This document shows, in pieces, positions 7,717-16,405 of a stretch of 64,000 nt of DNA. The translations under genes and the position numbers were made by a program. Under the pieces are notes generated by a model. That model had not been told where the DNA came from. It saw only the letters and a list, made by a program, of their open reading frames with translations, and made no database searches. The DNA comes from Sporosarcina sp. HYO08 (lineage in GTDB: Bacteria > Bacillota > Bacilli > Bacillales_A > Planococcaceae), in the NCBI RefSeq assembly GCF_001563475.1, contig NZ_LPUT01000001.1:310001-374000 (forward strand), in the 5' to 3' direction. The stretch's first letter is position 1. Every line of letters begins with the position of its first letter.

Positions 7717-8670
7717 ATGAAGATTCGTTTTGGGTATGTAGCCAATGCAATAGGGTTATGGGATGCGAGCCCTTCCAAAACTTTAACCTTTGCTCGCTAT
7801 GCAGCGCTTTCTAAAAGTGAACGACTGGACAAACTGAAATTAGTAACAGCGCAGAATTTACAGCATACAAAAAGAATTTTACATTATAACATCGCACATG
7901 AAATAAAATTATATCGGTTTTCAAGTTTACTTGTTCCTTTGGCGACCCATCCAGAAGTGATGTGGGATTTCGTAACGCCATTCAAAAGTGAGTGGGAGGA
8001 GCTAGGACGGCTCATCCATCAATTTGAACTGCGGCCAAGCTTCCATCCTAATCAATTTACGCTTTTTACGAGTCCTCGGGAAGAAGTGACTGTAAATGCT
8101 GTAAAGAATATGGAATACCATTTTAAAATGCTGGAAGCGATGAATGTACTTGAAAAAAGCATCATTAATATTCATATTGGTGGAGCGTATGGAGATAAAG
8201 AAAGTGCAGTAAAACGTTTTCATCAGAATATAAAAAAATTACCTGCAACTATTAAAAAACAGATGACGCTTGAAAATGACGATAAGACATACGATGTAAA
8301 GGAAACACTCATTACTTGCGAAAAGGAAAATATCCCTATGGTTCTAGATTATCATCACTACATGGCTAATAAAGGGGAGGTTGATCTCTCCAATTATTTG
8401 TCGCGAATATTTGATACGTGGACAAGTTTTTCTGCAATACCAAAAGTCCATATATCGTCACCGAAAACAGATGAAGCTTTTCGAGCGCATGCTGATTTTG
8501 TCTCTTTAGCGTTTATCCTCCCGTTTTTGAAAATGGCAAAGGAGCTTGATCGGGACTTTGATATTATGATCGAAGCGAAGCAAAAGAACTTAGCCATGCA
8601 TAAAATTATTGAAGACATTGCTTCCATCCGAGGCGTGAAACGTATTTCGGGCTCAACGGTGGAATGGTGA
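7717..8670 (+). CDS. uvsE: UV-damage endonuclease, first tandem copy
   Basis: A 317-residue UvdE/UvsE family protein (TIM-barrel AP-endonuclease fold) that nicks DNA 5' of UV photoproducts. Metal-ligand motifs are visible: [47 protein letters not shown] and IMIEAKQK. It starts at ATG 7717 after GGAGG. A diverged second copy follows 17 nt later, so they are probably cotranscribed. I see no LexA-type box (CGAAC-N4-GTTCG) upstream. UvsE serves spore and dormant-cell UV resistance in some Bacillales. Confidence 0.92.
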   Translation: MKIRFGYVANAIGLWDASPSKTLTFARYAALSKSERLDKLKLVTAQNLQHTKRILHYNIAHEIKLYRFSSLLVPLATHPEVMWDFVTPFKSEWEELGRLIHQFELRPSFHPNQFTLFTSPREEVTVNAVKNMEYHFKMLEAMNVLEKSIINIHIGGAYGDKESAVKRFHQNIKKLPATIKKQMTLENDDKTYDVKETLITCEKENIPMVLDYHHYMANKGEVDLSNYLSRIFDTWTSFSAIPKVHISSPKTDEAFRAHADFVSLAFILPFLKMAKELDRDFDIMIEAKQKNLAMHKIIEDIASIRGVKRISGSTVEW

Positions 8671-8687
8671 ATACGGGAGGTGAAAAG

Positions 8688-9653
8688 ATGACGATTGTTC
8701 GTTTAGGCTATGTGGCAATGAGTATGGAATTAAAAAACGCATCACCTTCTCAAACGATGACCTTTGCGCAATTTCAAAAAATAGATGAACGAGATGCTGC
8801 TATTCGTAAATTGGAACGGATTTCGCTTTCTAATTTAGAAAATACGCTTAGAATTCTAAAACATAATGCAGCCTCTGATATCCATTTTTATCGTTTAACT
8901 TCGCGTCTAATCCCGCTGGCCAACCATCCAGAACTTACTGATTGGAATTATCTGAGACCCTTGCAAAAACAGTTGCGGGAGATTGGCAATTTTGTGAAAG
9001 AGCACAACATAAGAATTGATTTTCATCCGGATCATTTTGTGCTCATTAATTCTATGAAAAAAGAGATCTTAAAAAATTCCATTCAAACACTGAAGATGCA
9101 TTATTTATTATTAAAAGGGATGGGAATTGACGCGACCCATCGCTGTGTGATGCATGTGGGGGGCAATTATAAGGATACGGAAACCTCGCTGGAACGTTTT
9201 ATCGATAATTGGATGTTGGTCCCGAGGTCGATTCAAAAAATGATCATGCTTGAAAATGATGATACTTCTTTTACGTTGGAGGACAGTCTTTACTTGTGTG
9301 AAAAACTGGATATTCCACTTGTGTTCGATTATCATCATCACCTCGCCCACCATCAACACGCTAATTGGGAAGAGCATTGGGATCGTGTCATTCAATCGTG
9401 GAGACATTCTTCACTTCCTGTGAAAATGCATATTTCAAGCCCGAAAAGTAAAAAGGAATTTCGGCATCATGCAGACTTTGTTGACATGGAACTGTTTTTT
9501 ACGTTTTTAAAAGCGATCAAGGGCAGCGTTCCGCAAATTGATTGTATGATTGAAGCGAAGAGAAAAGACGAAGCTTTGTTTCATTTAATGGGGGAGATGA
9601 AAGCTAGGGATGATGTAGAAATCATTAATGGCTCTTCGTTTTATTTGAAATGA
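8688..9653 (+). CDS. uvsE: UV-damage endonuclease, second tandem copy
   Basis: A 321-residue paralogue of the preceding gene with the same motif series: FHPDHFVLI, VMHVGGNYKDTETS, IMLENDD, PLVFDYHHHLAH, KMHISSPK and MIEAKRKDEAL, so the metal site looks intact. An ATG at 8664 overlaps the first copy, but ATG 8688 follows GGGAGGT (8675-8681) and is preferred. The two differ throughout, so the duplication is old or the copies came separately. A division of substrates is possible but not shown. Confidence 0.9.
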   Translation: MTIVRLGYVAMSMELKNASPSQTMTFAQFQKIDERDAAIRKLERISLSNLENTLRILKHNAASDIHFYRLTSRLIPLANHPELTDWNYLRPLQKQLREIGNFVKEHNIRIDFHPDHFVLINSMKKEILKNSIQTLKMHYLLLKGMGIDATHRCVMHVGGNYKDTETSLERFIDNWMLVPRSIQKMIMLENDDTSFTLEDSLYLCEKLDIPLVFDYHHHLAHHQHANWEEHWDRVIQSWRHSSLPVKMHISSPKSKKEFRHHADFVDMELFFTFLKAIKGSVPQIDCMIEAKRKDEALFHLMGEMKARDDVEIINGSSFYLK

Positions 9654-9667
9654 ATAAATTGTAATAT

Positions 9668-9703
9668 GAGCTAATACCTATTTGGGTTTTAGCTCTTTCT
9701 TTA
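9668..9703 (+). terminator. Terminator after the uvsE pair
   Basis: GAGCTAA (9668-9674) pairs with TTAGCTC (9689-9695), followed by TTTCTTT. Confidence 0.7.
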
Positions 9704-9913
9704 TTGAAAACCCCTAATAGAATCCCATTGAAGTTAGGAATTAAGTCCGTTTTGGGTTTTTTGAAAAATAAAAGTCTTGTTAAATGCATGGATAGATAGG
9801 TGAAAAGTCAGTCGTTTTTTACGCTTGCAAGGGGTGGGTAATTTATAAGATATGAGGATTAAATATTCATGTAAGTAAATTTTAGCCCTAATTTACATAA
9901 AATTACCAAAATG
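9704..9913. other. Intergenic stretch with no recognised gene
   Basis: AT-rich sequence between the uvsE terminator and the aminopeptidase promoter. Loose AAAACCC/GGGTTTT complementarity at 9707-9756 is the only structure I see; no frame with a ribosome site is apparent. Confidence 0.6.
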
Positions 9914-9955
9914 ACTATTCGGAAAATTGGTTCTAATTAGACTTTCTCCTATAAT
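9914..9955 (+). promoter_or_regulatory. Promoter of the M28 aminopeptidase gene with a CodY-like box
   Basis: TTGGTT at 9927-9932 and TATAAT at 9950-9955 are 17 nt apart. ACTATTCGGAAAATT at 9914-9928 matches the CodY consensus AATTTTCWGAAAATT at 12 of 15 positions and overlaps the -35. Repression of a secreted peptidase by CodY when amino acids are plentiful would make sense, but binding is inferred. Confidence 0.55.
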
Positions 9956-10008
9956 CGTATCTACTATACTAAATTATGTAACTATAATTTAGGAGGCATG
10001 ATGAAGTA

Positions 10009-11385
10009 ATGAAAAGAAAACCGTTTATGGCTCTATTGCTCGCAGCAAGTTTAACAATGGGGATTCCTGCGGCGTATGCAAAGGATGTGCCCGGTCCGGC
10101 CCCGCAAGCACAACAAGCTTTTGATAATAAAATCGTCAAAAGAATTAATGTCGACAACATTTATAATGACATTAAACATCTTTCGAGTGAACCGCGCGTA
10201 GCGGGTACTGAAGCAGAGTCGAGGGCAGCTCAGTATATCGAATCGAAATTTTCTTCGTTCGGATACGAGACCGAGATCCAGCCGTTTACATTCGAAAGTT
10301 ACCAGGAGCCAACTATTTCTGTTACTGTAGCGGACGCTGCCATGACAGCTTCTAATTTAACGTATACGCCGAATGGAGAAGCCGCGGGTGAATTGGTGTA
10401 TGCAGGTCTTGGACAAGCATCTGATTTGGCAGGGATTGATGTAACTGACAAAATTGTTTTAATTAAAAGAGGAGACATTTCCTTTGCTGATAAAGTTTTG
10501 AATGCTGCAGAAGCAGGGGCATCGGCAGTCATCATCTTTAACAATACGACAGGTTCACTAAATGGGACACTTGGGGCACCAAATGATAATTTTGTTCCGG
10601 CTGTTGCGCTATCACAAGCTGATGGTGAAAAACTAGCAGCATTTTTAGCTGATGGACAAACAATTTCGGCAACTGTCGAAGTGGCAGGCGGCGGCATTTT
10701 ACAGCAAACCTCTCAAAATGTCGTAGCTGTTAAAAAGCCAACGAATAAAAAGAAAGCAACGAACCAGATTATTGTCGTCGGTGCCCATCACGATTCTGTT
10801 CCAGGTTCTCCGGGTGCGAATGACGATGCTTCCGGCACAGCTACTACCATTGAATTAGCGCGTGTGATGGCCAATATGCCGACAGATACGGAAATCCGCT
10901 TTATAACGTTCGGTGCAGAGGAAGTAGGTCTTCTTGGCTCTTATGCATATGTAGAATCACTTTCTCAAGATGAGCGTGATCGAATTGTCGGGATGTTCCA
11001 ATTGGACATGGTCGGAAGTGGAGATGCTGGTGATCTCGTCATGTTCACAGTAGACGGGGAGAAGAATGTTGTTACTGACTTGGCTGCGGCTGCTGGTGTT
11101 AGAACAGCTAATCCGCTAGGATATGGACAAGAGAGTCGAAGCGACCACGTGCCGTTCCATAATGCAGGTATTCCAGCTGCCTTATTTATCCACAGTCCAA
11201 CTGAGCCTTGGTACCATACACCACAGGATTCACTAGATAAAATTAGCAAAGCAAAACTTCAAGAAACTGCGGAAATCGTTGGGGCAGCTGTTTATCAAAT
11301 TGCACGTCCTGACACACCAGCTTTAGAAAGAGCGAAAGTTGCACCGAAGCCAGTACAATATGAAAAAATCGTTGGTGGACTTTAA
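10009..11385 (+). CDS. ywaD: Secreted M28 family aminopeptidase, YwaD-like
   Basis: A 458-residue protein with a signal peptide (KRK, hydrophobic stretch, cleavage probably after AYA at residue 24), a protease-associated domain (about residues 120-220) and a C-terminal M28 zinc-peptidase domain. Zinc ligands and catalytic residues appear in HHDSVPGSPGANDDASG, AEEVGLLGS, QLDMVG and RSDHVPFHNAG. Length and order match the extracellular aminopeptidase YwaD, which releases N-terminal amino acids from peptides. The ribosome site AGGAGG (9991-9996) is better spaced for ATG 9998, which opens a three-codon frame ending TAATG at this start. Confidence 0.9.
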   Translation: MKRKPFMALLLAASLTMGIPAAYAKDVPGPAPQAQQAFDNKIVKRINVDNIYNDIKHLSSEPRVAGTEAESRAAQYIESKFSSFGYETEIQPFTFESYQEPTISVTVADAAMTASNLTYTPNGEAAGELVYAGLGQASDLAGIDVTDKIVLIKRGDISFADKVLNAAEAGASAVIIFNNTTGSLNGTLGAPNDNFVPAVALSQADGEKLAAFLADGQTISATVEVAGGGILQQTSQNVVAVKKPTNKKKATNQIIVVGAHHDSVPGSPGANDDASGTATTIELARVMANMPTDTEIRFITFGAEEVGLLGSYAYVESLSQDERDRIVGMFQLDMVGSGDAGDLVMFTVDGEKNVVTDLAAAAGVRTANPLGYGQESRSDHVPFHNAGIPAALFIHSPTEPWYHTPQDSLDKISKAKLQETAEIVGAAVYQIARPDTPALERAKVAPKPVQYEKIVGGL

Positions 11386-11393
11386 TAATCAAT

Positions 11394-11434
11394 GAAAAAA
11401 ACCGTGTGATTCTAAAGGAATCCACGGTTTTTTC
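11394..11434. terminator. Bidirectional terminator between ywaD and the convergent dehydrogenase gene
   Basis: AAAAAACCGTG and GATTC on the left pair with GAATC and CACGGTTTTTT on the right, around a short loop with one small internal mismatch. A and T tracts on the two sides serve both strands. Confidence 0.85.
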
Positions 11435-11437
11435 ATA

Positions 11438-12214
11438 TTATTGCGCCGTATACCCACCATCGAGGACAACCGCTTGACCGGTTACACCCCGTGCTTTTTC
11501 ACTTGCTAGGAAAATCGCGTAGTCAGCGATTTCACTAACATCAAGCAAGCGGTTTTGTGGAACGAGCGGATAGATTACTTCTTCTAAAACGCTTTCTAAC
11601 GGAACATTTCTTGTTTTTGCCAAGTCCTCAAGTTGACCGCGAACGAGTGGTGTGTCTACATAGCCTGGACAAAGGGCGTTGACTGTTATGCCTGATGAGG
11701 CGCTTTCCAAGGCGGCAACTTTTGTCAGTCCAATGACGCCATGTTTTGCGCTGTTGTAGGCTGCTTTGTTCGCAAAGCCGATTAATCCATTAATAGATGC
11801 GATGTTAATAATTCTGCCAAAGTTTTGTTCTTTCATAATGGGCAGCACATGCTTGATCGCAATAAAAGGCGCGGTCAACATAATTTTAATCATCAGCTCG
11901 AACTTTTCTGTCGGAAATTCTTCGATCGGCGAGACATGCTGCAACCCAGCATTGTTAATAAGAATGTCAACTCGGCCAAATTTTTCTTTCGTTTGATCAA
12001 TTAGCTGAACGATGTCACTTTCGCTTGTTACATCTGCTTTCAAGCCGATCACTTCAAAGCCTTTATCCTGAAGAGCGAGCGCAGATTGTTCAACAGCGTT
12101 TTGGTCAAGGTCAGACAACACAACCTTTGCGCCATTATTAGCAAAAGTTTTTCCGATCTCGAACCCAATGCCCCTTGCAGAACCAGTAATAATCGCTACT
12201 TTTTCTTTAATCAT
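11438..12214 (-). CDS. Short-chain dehydrogenase, probable 3-hydroxybutyrate dehydrogenase
   Basis: A 258-residue classical SDR with GSARGIGFEIG (NAD site), LINNAGLQ, the catalytic serine in INIASINGLIG, and YNSAK (Tyr-Lys pair). The LQHVSPIEEFP region, the CPGYVDTPLV stretch and the length are typical of D-3-hydroxybutyrate dehydrogenase, which interconverts 3-hydroxybutyrate and acetoacetate in the cytoplasm. ATG 12214 has GGGGG nearby; an upstream TTG at 12235 is less likely. Other SDR substrates cannot be excluded. Confidence 0.8.
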   Translation of the reverse strand: MIKEKVAIITGSARGIGFEIGKTFANNGAKVVLSDLDQNAVEQSALALQDKGFEVIGLKADVTSESDIVQLIDQTKEKFGRVDILINNAGLQHVSPIEEFPTEKFELMIKIMLTAPFIAIKHVLPIMKEQNFGRIINIASINGLIGFANKAAYNSAKHGVIGLTKVAALESASSGITVNALCPGYVDTPLVRGQLEDLAKTRNVPLESVLEEVIYPLVPQNRLLDVSEIADYAIFLASEKARGVTGQAVVLDGGYTAQ

Positions 12215-12437
12215 AACCACATACCCCCAATACAAAATATGTAATGATTATGTCATTGATGTCAGAAGTCGCTACTTTCAAGCATGCAAATAAATCTTTT
12301 GGAAAGGTTAACCAGTTGTTTAAACATGGAAATTATAACATAACTTTGAAAACTGCGGTGGCGATAACTATTCCTTTAGATTTCCAACATTTTGCATGGC
12401 TGTGTTATAGTGGTGAAAGTGAAGGTGGTGAGCGGAA

Positions 12438-13406
12438 ATGCGCAGGAAATACCAAAGGCTGCGGAAAAACGGAAATGTCATTGTTTTCCCGGGTACTTTC
12501 GAAAGACTTGTGCAAAAAGGTTTGCAGGCTGTTGAGCGATCAAAATTTGAAGAAGCTATTGAAGCATTCGATCAGGCGATTGTTTACGAGCCAGAAGATG
12601 TTTCATTCCTTGGTCCATATGCTGTCGCTTTATATGAAACGAAAGATTTTGAGCGTGCTAAAGAAATCGCGGGGAAATTGCTGCTTAGCGGGACTGCAAA
12701 TTATATAGATGCAATGGAACTGTATTTAACGATCAGCATTCAATTGCAGGAATATGAGGAAGTGGAATTGACAATCGGGGCATTGCTAGACGAAAAAGTC
12801 ATCCCGGAAGACATGCTGAATAAGTTTCAATACTTGCGCGAACTAAATAGCCGTCTATCCAGGCGATATGTCTCTGAAGAGTGGATACAAAACGAAATGT
12901 TTACACTTAATGACTTCCTTAACATGAATACAAGTACGCAGCAACATGTACTCGCTTCATTAGAAGGCAGCGATTTGACCGCTATGCTTCCGACGCTTGT
13001 TCAAATTGCCGGGCAGGAAGACATATCACCTGCTGTCATAACTTTTGCATTAACACTTCTTCAACAGGAAGGCTATGACGGAGAAGTGACAGTTCATAAG
13101 TTCGGAATGGAAAAGACAATTGTTCCCGCTCAACTGGATTTTCCGGGCAAAGATCCACAAACGGATAAAGTGATGGATGTCTTGGACGAAACGCTTATCA
13201 AAGACCCGACACGCTTGGAAATGGCTCGGGCACTTATTGAGAAATTCACCATTACAATGTATCCCTTTGGATGGGGGGATTACGAGGCAGAAGAAATTGC
13301 AGCGGCTTATGAAAATTACATAGAATGTTTATTATTAGGATTTGAGTTTCCGGTTACAGAACTGAACCAACTCATTCATCGAATCGATGCGATTCCGGAT
13401 GAATAA
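12438..13406 (+). CDS. ysoA: TPR-repeat protein YsoA
   Basis: A 322-residue protein with tetratricopeptide repeats near the N-terminus (FEEAIEAFDQAIVYEPEDV and the following helices, about residues 24-110) and an acidic helical remainder. No catalytic motif. In Bacillus, ysoA lies directly upstream of tig, as here. TPRs mediate protein contacts; the partner is unknown. It starts at ATG 12438 behind a GGTGG-type ribosome site, with a TATAGT -10-like element at about 12407. Confidence 0.8.
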   Translation: MRRKYQRLRKNGNVIVFPGTFERLVQKGLQAVERSKFEEAIEAFDQAIVYEPEDVSFLGPYAVALYETKDFERAKEIAGKLLLSGTANYIDAMELYLTISIQLQEYEEVELTIGALLDEKVIPEDMLNKFQYLRELNSRLSRRYVSEEWIQNEMFTLNDFLNMNTSTQQHVLASLEGSDLTAMLPTLVQIAGQEDISPAVITFALTLLQQEGYDGEVTVHKFGMEKTIVPAQLDFPGKDPQTDKVMDVLDETLIKDPTRLEMARALIEKFTITMYPFGWGDYEAEEIAAAYENYIECLLLGFEFPVTELNQLIHRIDAIPDE

Positions 13407-13433
13407 AAGCTTCAATTCAAAATATGAAATTTG

Positions 13434-13461
13434 TTGAAAGATGAAGAGACTATGATATACT
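13434..13461 (+). promoter_or_regulatory. Sigma-A promoter of tig
   Basis: TTGAAA at 13434-13439 and TATACT at 13456-13461, 16-nt spacer, with an extended -10 TG at 13453-13454. Confidence 0.75.
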
Positions 13462-13531
13462 GTAATGGTTATTATAACGGACTATAATAGTGCGAACATA
13501 TAGTGGCCATAATGATTTGGAGGGTTTTAGA

Positions 13532-14818
13532 ATGTCAGTTAAATTTGAAAAACAAGAGGGAAACAAAGGTACGCTAACAGTTGAAGTACCAGCAGCAGAA
13601 GTAGCTTTAGGTCTTGACAAAGCGTTCCAAAAGGTAGTTAAGCAAGTGCAAGCACCGGGCTTCCGTAAAGGGAAAATGCCGCGTAAAATGTTTGAAAAAA
13701 TGTATGGTGTAGAAGCACTTTACAACGATGCACTTGATTTCATTCTTCCTGAAGCATATGCAAAAGCTGTCGAAGAAGCGGATATTGAGCCAGTGGATCG
13801 TCCGGAAATCGACATCGAGCAAATGGAACAAGGCAAGAACTTGATCTTCACTGCGGTTGTTACATTGAAACCAGAAGTTAAACTAGGTGAGTACAAAGGT
13901 CTTGAAGTGAAAAAACAAGAGACAGAAGTAACAGAAGAAGAAATTGAAGAGCAACTAAAAGACCGTCAACAAGCATTTGCTGAAATGGTTGTGAAAGAAG
14001 ACGGTGCTGTTGAAAACGGCGATACAGTTACCTTGGATTTCGAAGGCTTCGTAGGTGAAGAAGCATTTGAAGGCGGTAAAGCAGAAGGTTATGACCTTGA
14101 AATCGGTTCTGGTTCATTCATCCCAGGCTTTGAAGAGCAATTGGTCGGATTGAAACAAGGCGAAGAAAAAGACGTCGAAGTGTCATTCCCAGAAGAATAC
14201 CATGCAGCTGAGCTTGCGGGTAAACCAGCAGTATTCAAAGTGAAAATCCATGAAATTAAAGGGAAAGAAGTCCCGGCTTTGGACGATGAGCTTGCAAAAG
14301 AAATCGATGAAGAAGTTGAAAGTTTAGACGCGCTTCGTGCAAAGCTAACAGAACAAACGAGCGAAGAAAAGAAAAAAGCTGCTGAAACAGCGATGCGCGA
14401 TGACCTTGTTGAAGAGGCAGCACGCAACGCAGAAGTCGATATTCCACAAGTCATGATCGATAGCGAAATCGATCGCATGATGGAAGAATTCGGACAACGC
14501 CTACAAATGCAAGGTATGAACCTTGAGCTTTACTTCCAGTTCTCTGGTCAGAACGAGGAAGCACTTCGTGAGCAAATGAAAGACGATGCACTAAGCCGTG
14601 TCCGTGTTTCATTAACGCTAGAAGCAATTGGAAAAGCAGAAAACATTGAAGTAACAGAAGAAGAAGTCAATGCTGAACTTGAGAAAATGGCTGCTCAATT
14701 CAATATGGAAATTGAAAAAATCAAGTCTATGCTTGGCGGCACAACTGTTCTAGAAAATGACCTGCGCTTCAACAAAACAGTTGAATTTCTTGTTGAAAAT
14801 GCAAAGGTAACAGAATAA
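13532..14818 (+). CDS. tig: Trigger factor, ribosome-associated chaperone
   Basis: A 428-residue trigger factor: the N-terminal ribosome-binding domain carries the signature [17 protein letters not shown], the FKBP-like prolyl isomerase domain lies at about residues 150-245 ([20 protein letters not shown]), and a long acidic helical C-terminal domain follows. It binds nascent chains at the exit tunnel. ATG 13532 has GGAGGG at the right distance; an upstream in-frame start at 13490 would extend into untranslated leader. It has its own promoter and terminator. Confidence 0.97.
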   Translation: MSVKFEKQEGNKGTLTVEVPAAEVALGLDKAFQKVVKQVQAPGFRKGKMPRKMFEKMYGVEALYNDALDFILPEAYAKAVEEADIEPVDRPEIDIEQMEQGKNLIFTAVVTLKPEVKLGEYKGLEVKKQETEVTEEEIEEQLKDRQQAFAEMVVKEDGAVENGDTVTLDFEGFVGEEAFEGGKAEGYDLEIGSGSFIPGFEEQLVGLKQGEEKDVEVSFPEEYHAAELAGKPAVFKVKIHEIKGKEVPALDDELAKEIDEEVESLDALRAKLTEQTSEEKKKAAETAMRDDLVEEAARNAEVDIPQVMIDSEIDRMMEEFGQRLQMQGMNLELYFQFSGQNEEALREQMKDDALSRVRVSLTLEAIGKAENIEVTEEEVNAELEKMAAQFNMEIEKIKSMLGGTTVLENDLRFNKTVEFLVENAKVTE

Positions 14819-14834
14819 AAAGATCAAATAAGCA

Positions 14835-14866
14835 CAAGGTACGGGTGAAGACCGTACCTTGTTTTG
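14835..14866 (+). terminator. Terminator after tig
   Basis: CAAGGTACGG (14835-14844) pairs perfectly with CCGTACCTTG (14852-14861), followed by TTTTG. Confidence 0.9.
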
Positions 14867-14908
14867 CATACAATGTGCGCTACATACATACAAATGAATA
14901 CGAATTAG

Positions 14909-14937
14909 TTGATAAAAGTGAAGGAATCTTGTAAGAT
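14909..14937 (+). promoter_or_regulatory. Sigma-A promoter of clpX
   Basis: TTGATA at 14909-14914 and TAAGAT at 14932-14937 with a 17-nt spacer, 25 nt before the clpX start. Confidence 0.65.
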
Positions 14938-14962
14938 TGTCACTTGAATAGGGGTGAGCATA

Positions 14963-16228
14963 ATGTTCAAATTTAACGATGAAAAAGATAACCTACACTG
15001 TTCTTTTTGCGGAAAATCCCAAGATCAGGTTCGAAAATTAGTTGCCGGACAAGGCGTCTATATTTGTGATGAATGTGTTGAACTTTGTGCTGAAATCGTT
15101 GAAGAGGAAGTCGGTTTAGAAGAAGGATTTGAACTAAAAGACGTTCCAAAGCCGAAAGAGATACAAAGCATACTCGACGATTATTTGATTGGACAGGATC
15201 GTGCAAAAAAATCACTTGCAGTGGCAGTTTACAACCATTATAAACGCGTCAACTCGAATAGCAAGATTGATGATGTTGAGCTTTCGAAGTCAAACATTGT
15301 TCTAATCGGCCCTACTGGAAGCGGTAAAACATTGCTTGCGCAAACGCTTGCAAGAATTCTTGACGTTCCATTCGCAATTGCAGATGCTACTTCATTAACA
15401 GAAGCAGGCTATGTCGGAGAAGACGTTGAAAATATCTTGCTCAAATTAATCCAATCGGCTGATTATGATGTTGAACGTGCTGAAAAAGGTATTATTTATA
15501 TTGACGAAATTGATAAAGTTGCAAGAAAATCAGAAAATGCATCGATCACACGTGATGTATCTGGTGAAGGCGTGCAGCAAGCACTTCTGAAAATCTTAGA
15601 AGGAACGGTTGCGAGTGTACCACCTCAAGGGGGGCGCAAGCATCCGCATCAAGAATTTATTCAAATCGATACAACGAATATTCTCTTTATCGTTGGCGGT
15701 GCATTTGACGGCATTGAAGACATTATCAAACGCCGCATTGGCCGTAAAGTCATCGGATTTGGAACTGAAACGACGAAAGTGAAAGAAGGAGAATCTGTCC
15801 TTTCAAAGCTAATTCCTGAAGATCTTCAGCGCTACGGACTCATTCCAGAATTTATCGGTCGTTTGCCGGTCATTGCGAGCTTGGAACAGCTAACGGAAGA
15901 TATGCTTTATCAAATCCTTACAATTCCAAAAAACGCAATTGTCAAGCAATACCAGAAAATGCTGGAACTCGACGATGTGACATTGCGATTTGAAGATGGT
16001 GCACTCATTGAAATTGCAAAAGAAGCAATCGAGCGCAAGACGGGCGCCCGTGGACTTCGTTCCATCATTGAAAACATCATGCTGGACGTAATGTATGAAC
16101 TTCCTTCGTTAGAGGAAGTAACTGAATGTGTCATTACACAGGGCGCAGTGTTAGGGAAGTCGAGCCCGATCCTTTATCGGGAAGACGGCAGCCAGGTTGA
16201 GCTAGACAAGGAGAAAAATTCAGCCTAA
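14963..16228 (+). CDS. clpX: ATP-dependent Clp protease ATP-binding subunit ClpX
   Basis: A 421-residue AAA+ unfoldase that feeds substrates to ClpP. It has the N-terminal zinc-binding domain ([11 protein letters not shown] and CDECVELC), Walker A GPTGSGKT, the pore-loop motif GYVGEDVEN, Walker [10 protein letters not shown], and the ClpP-docking IGFG loop. Start ATG 14963 gives the typical MFKFNDEK N-terminus; a GTG nine bases upstream overlaps the ribosome site. A large hairpin terminator follows. Confidence 0.98.
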   Translation: MFKFNDEKDNLHCSFCGKSQDQVRKLVAGQGVYICDECVELCAEIVEEEVGLEEGFELKDVPKPKEIQSILDDYLIGQDRAKKSLAVAVYNHYKRVNSNSKIDDVELSKSNIVLIGPTGSGKTLLAQTLARILDVPFAIADATSLTEAGYVGEDVENILLKLIQSADYDVERAEKGIIYIDEIDKVARKSENASITRDVSGEGVQQALLKILEGTVASVPPQGGRKHPHQEFIQIDTTNILFIVGGAFDGIEDIIKRRIGRKVIGFGTETTKVKEGESVLSKLIPEDLQRYGLIPEFIGRLPVIASLEQLTEDMLYQILTIPKNAIVKQYQKMLELDDVTLRFEDGALIEIAKEAIERKTGARGLRSIIENIMLDVMYELPSLEEVTECVITQGAVLGKSSPILYREDGSQVELDKEKNSA

Positions 16229-16244
16229 CAAAATTGCTACAGAG

Positions 16245-16299
16245 AAGCTGACTCCGGCGACGCACGTATCTATGCGCTCATCGGTAGTCAGCTTTTTCT
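16245..16299 (+). terminator. Terminator after clpX
   Basis: AAGCTGACT (16245-16253) pairs with AGTCAGCTT (16286-16294) around a long loop that allows an inner CCG/CGG pairing, followed by TTTTT. Confidence 0.8.
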
Positions 16300-16329
16300 G
16301 CCTTACATAAGAACAAGGAAACGATTACA

Positions 16330-16375
16330 CCCGATTTTCTAAAAGGGCCTTACTTATACGAATGCGAAAATCGGG
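16330..16375. repeat. Inverted repeat in the lon upstream region
   Basis: CCCGATTTTC (16330-16339) and GAAAATCGGG (16366-16375) are perfect complements 26 nt apart, 31 nt before the lon start. It may be an operator or an mRNA leader hairpin. It does not match CtsR or HrcA sites, and I could not place a convincing promoter. Confidence 0.6.
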
Positions 16376-16405
16376 TATACATATCTAAATGGAGGTGACT
16401 TCCGC

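Noticed and set aside
12244..12708. 154-residue plus-strand frame before ysoA
   Set aside because: It overlaps the start of ysoA in another frame, has no ribosome site and no recognisable domain.
16340..16380. Sigma-A promoter for lon inside the inverted repeat
   Set aside because: The TATACG and TATACA candidates have no acceptable -35 at 16-18 nt.
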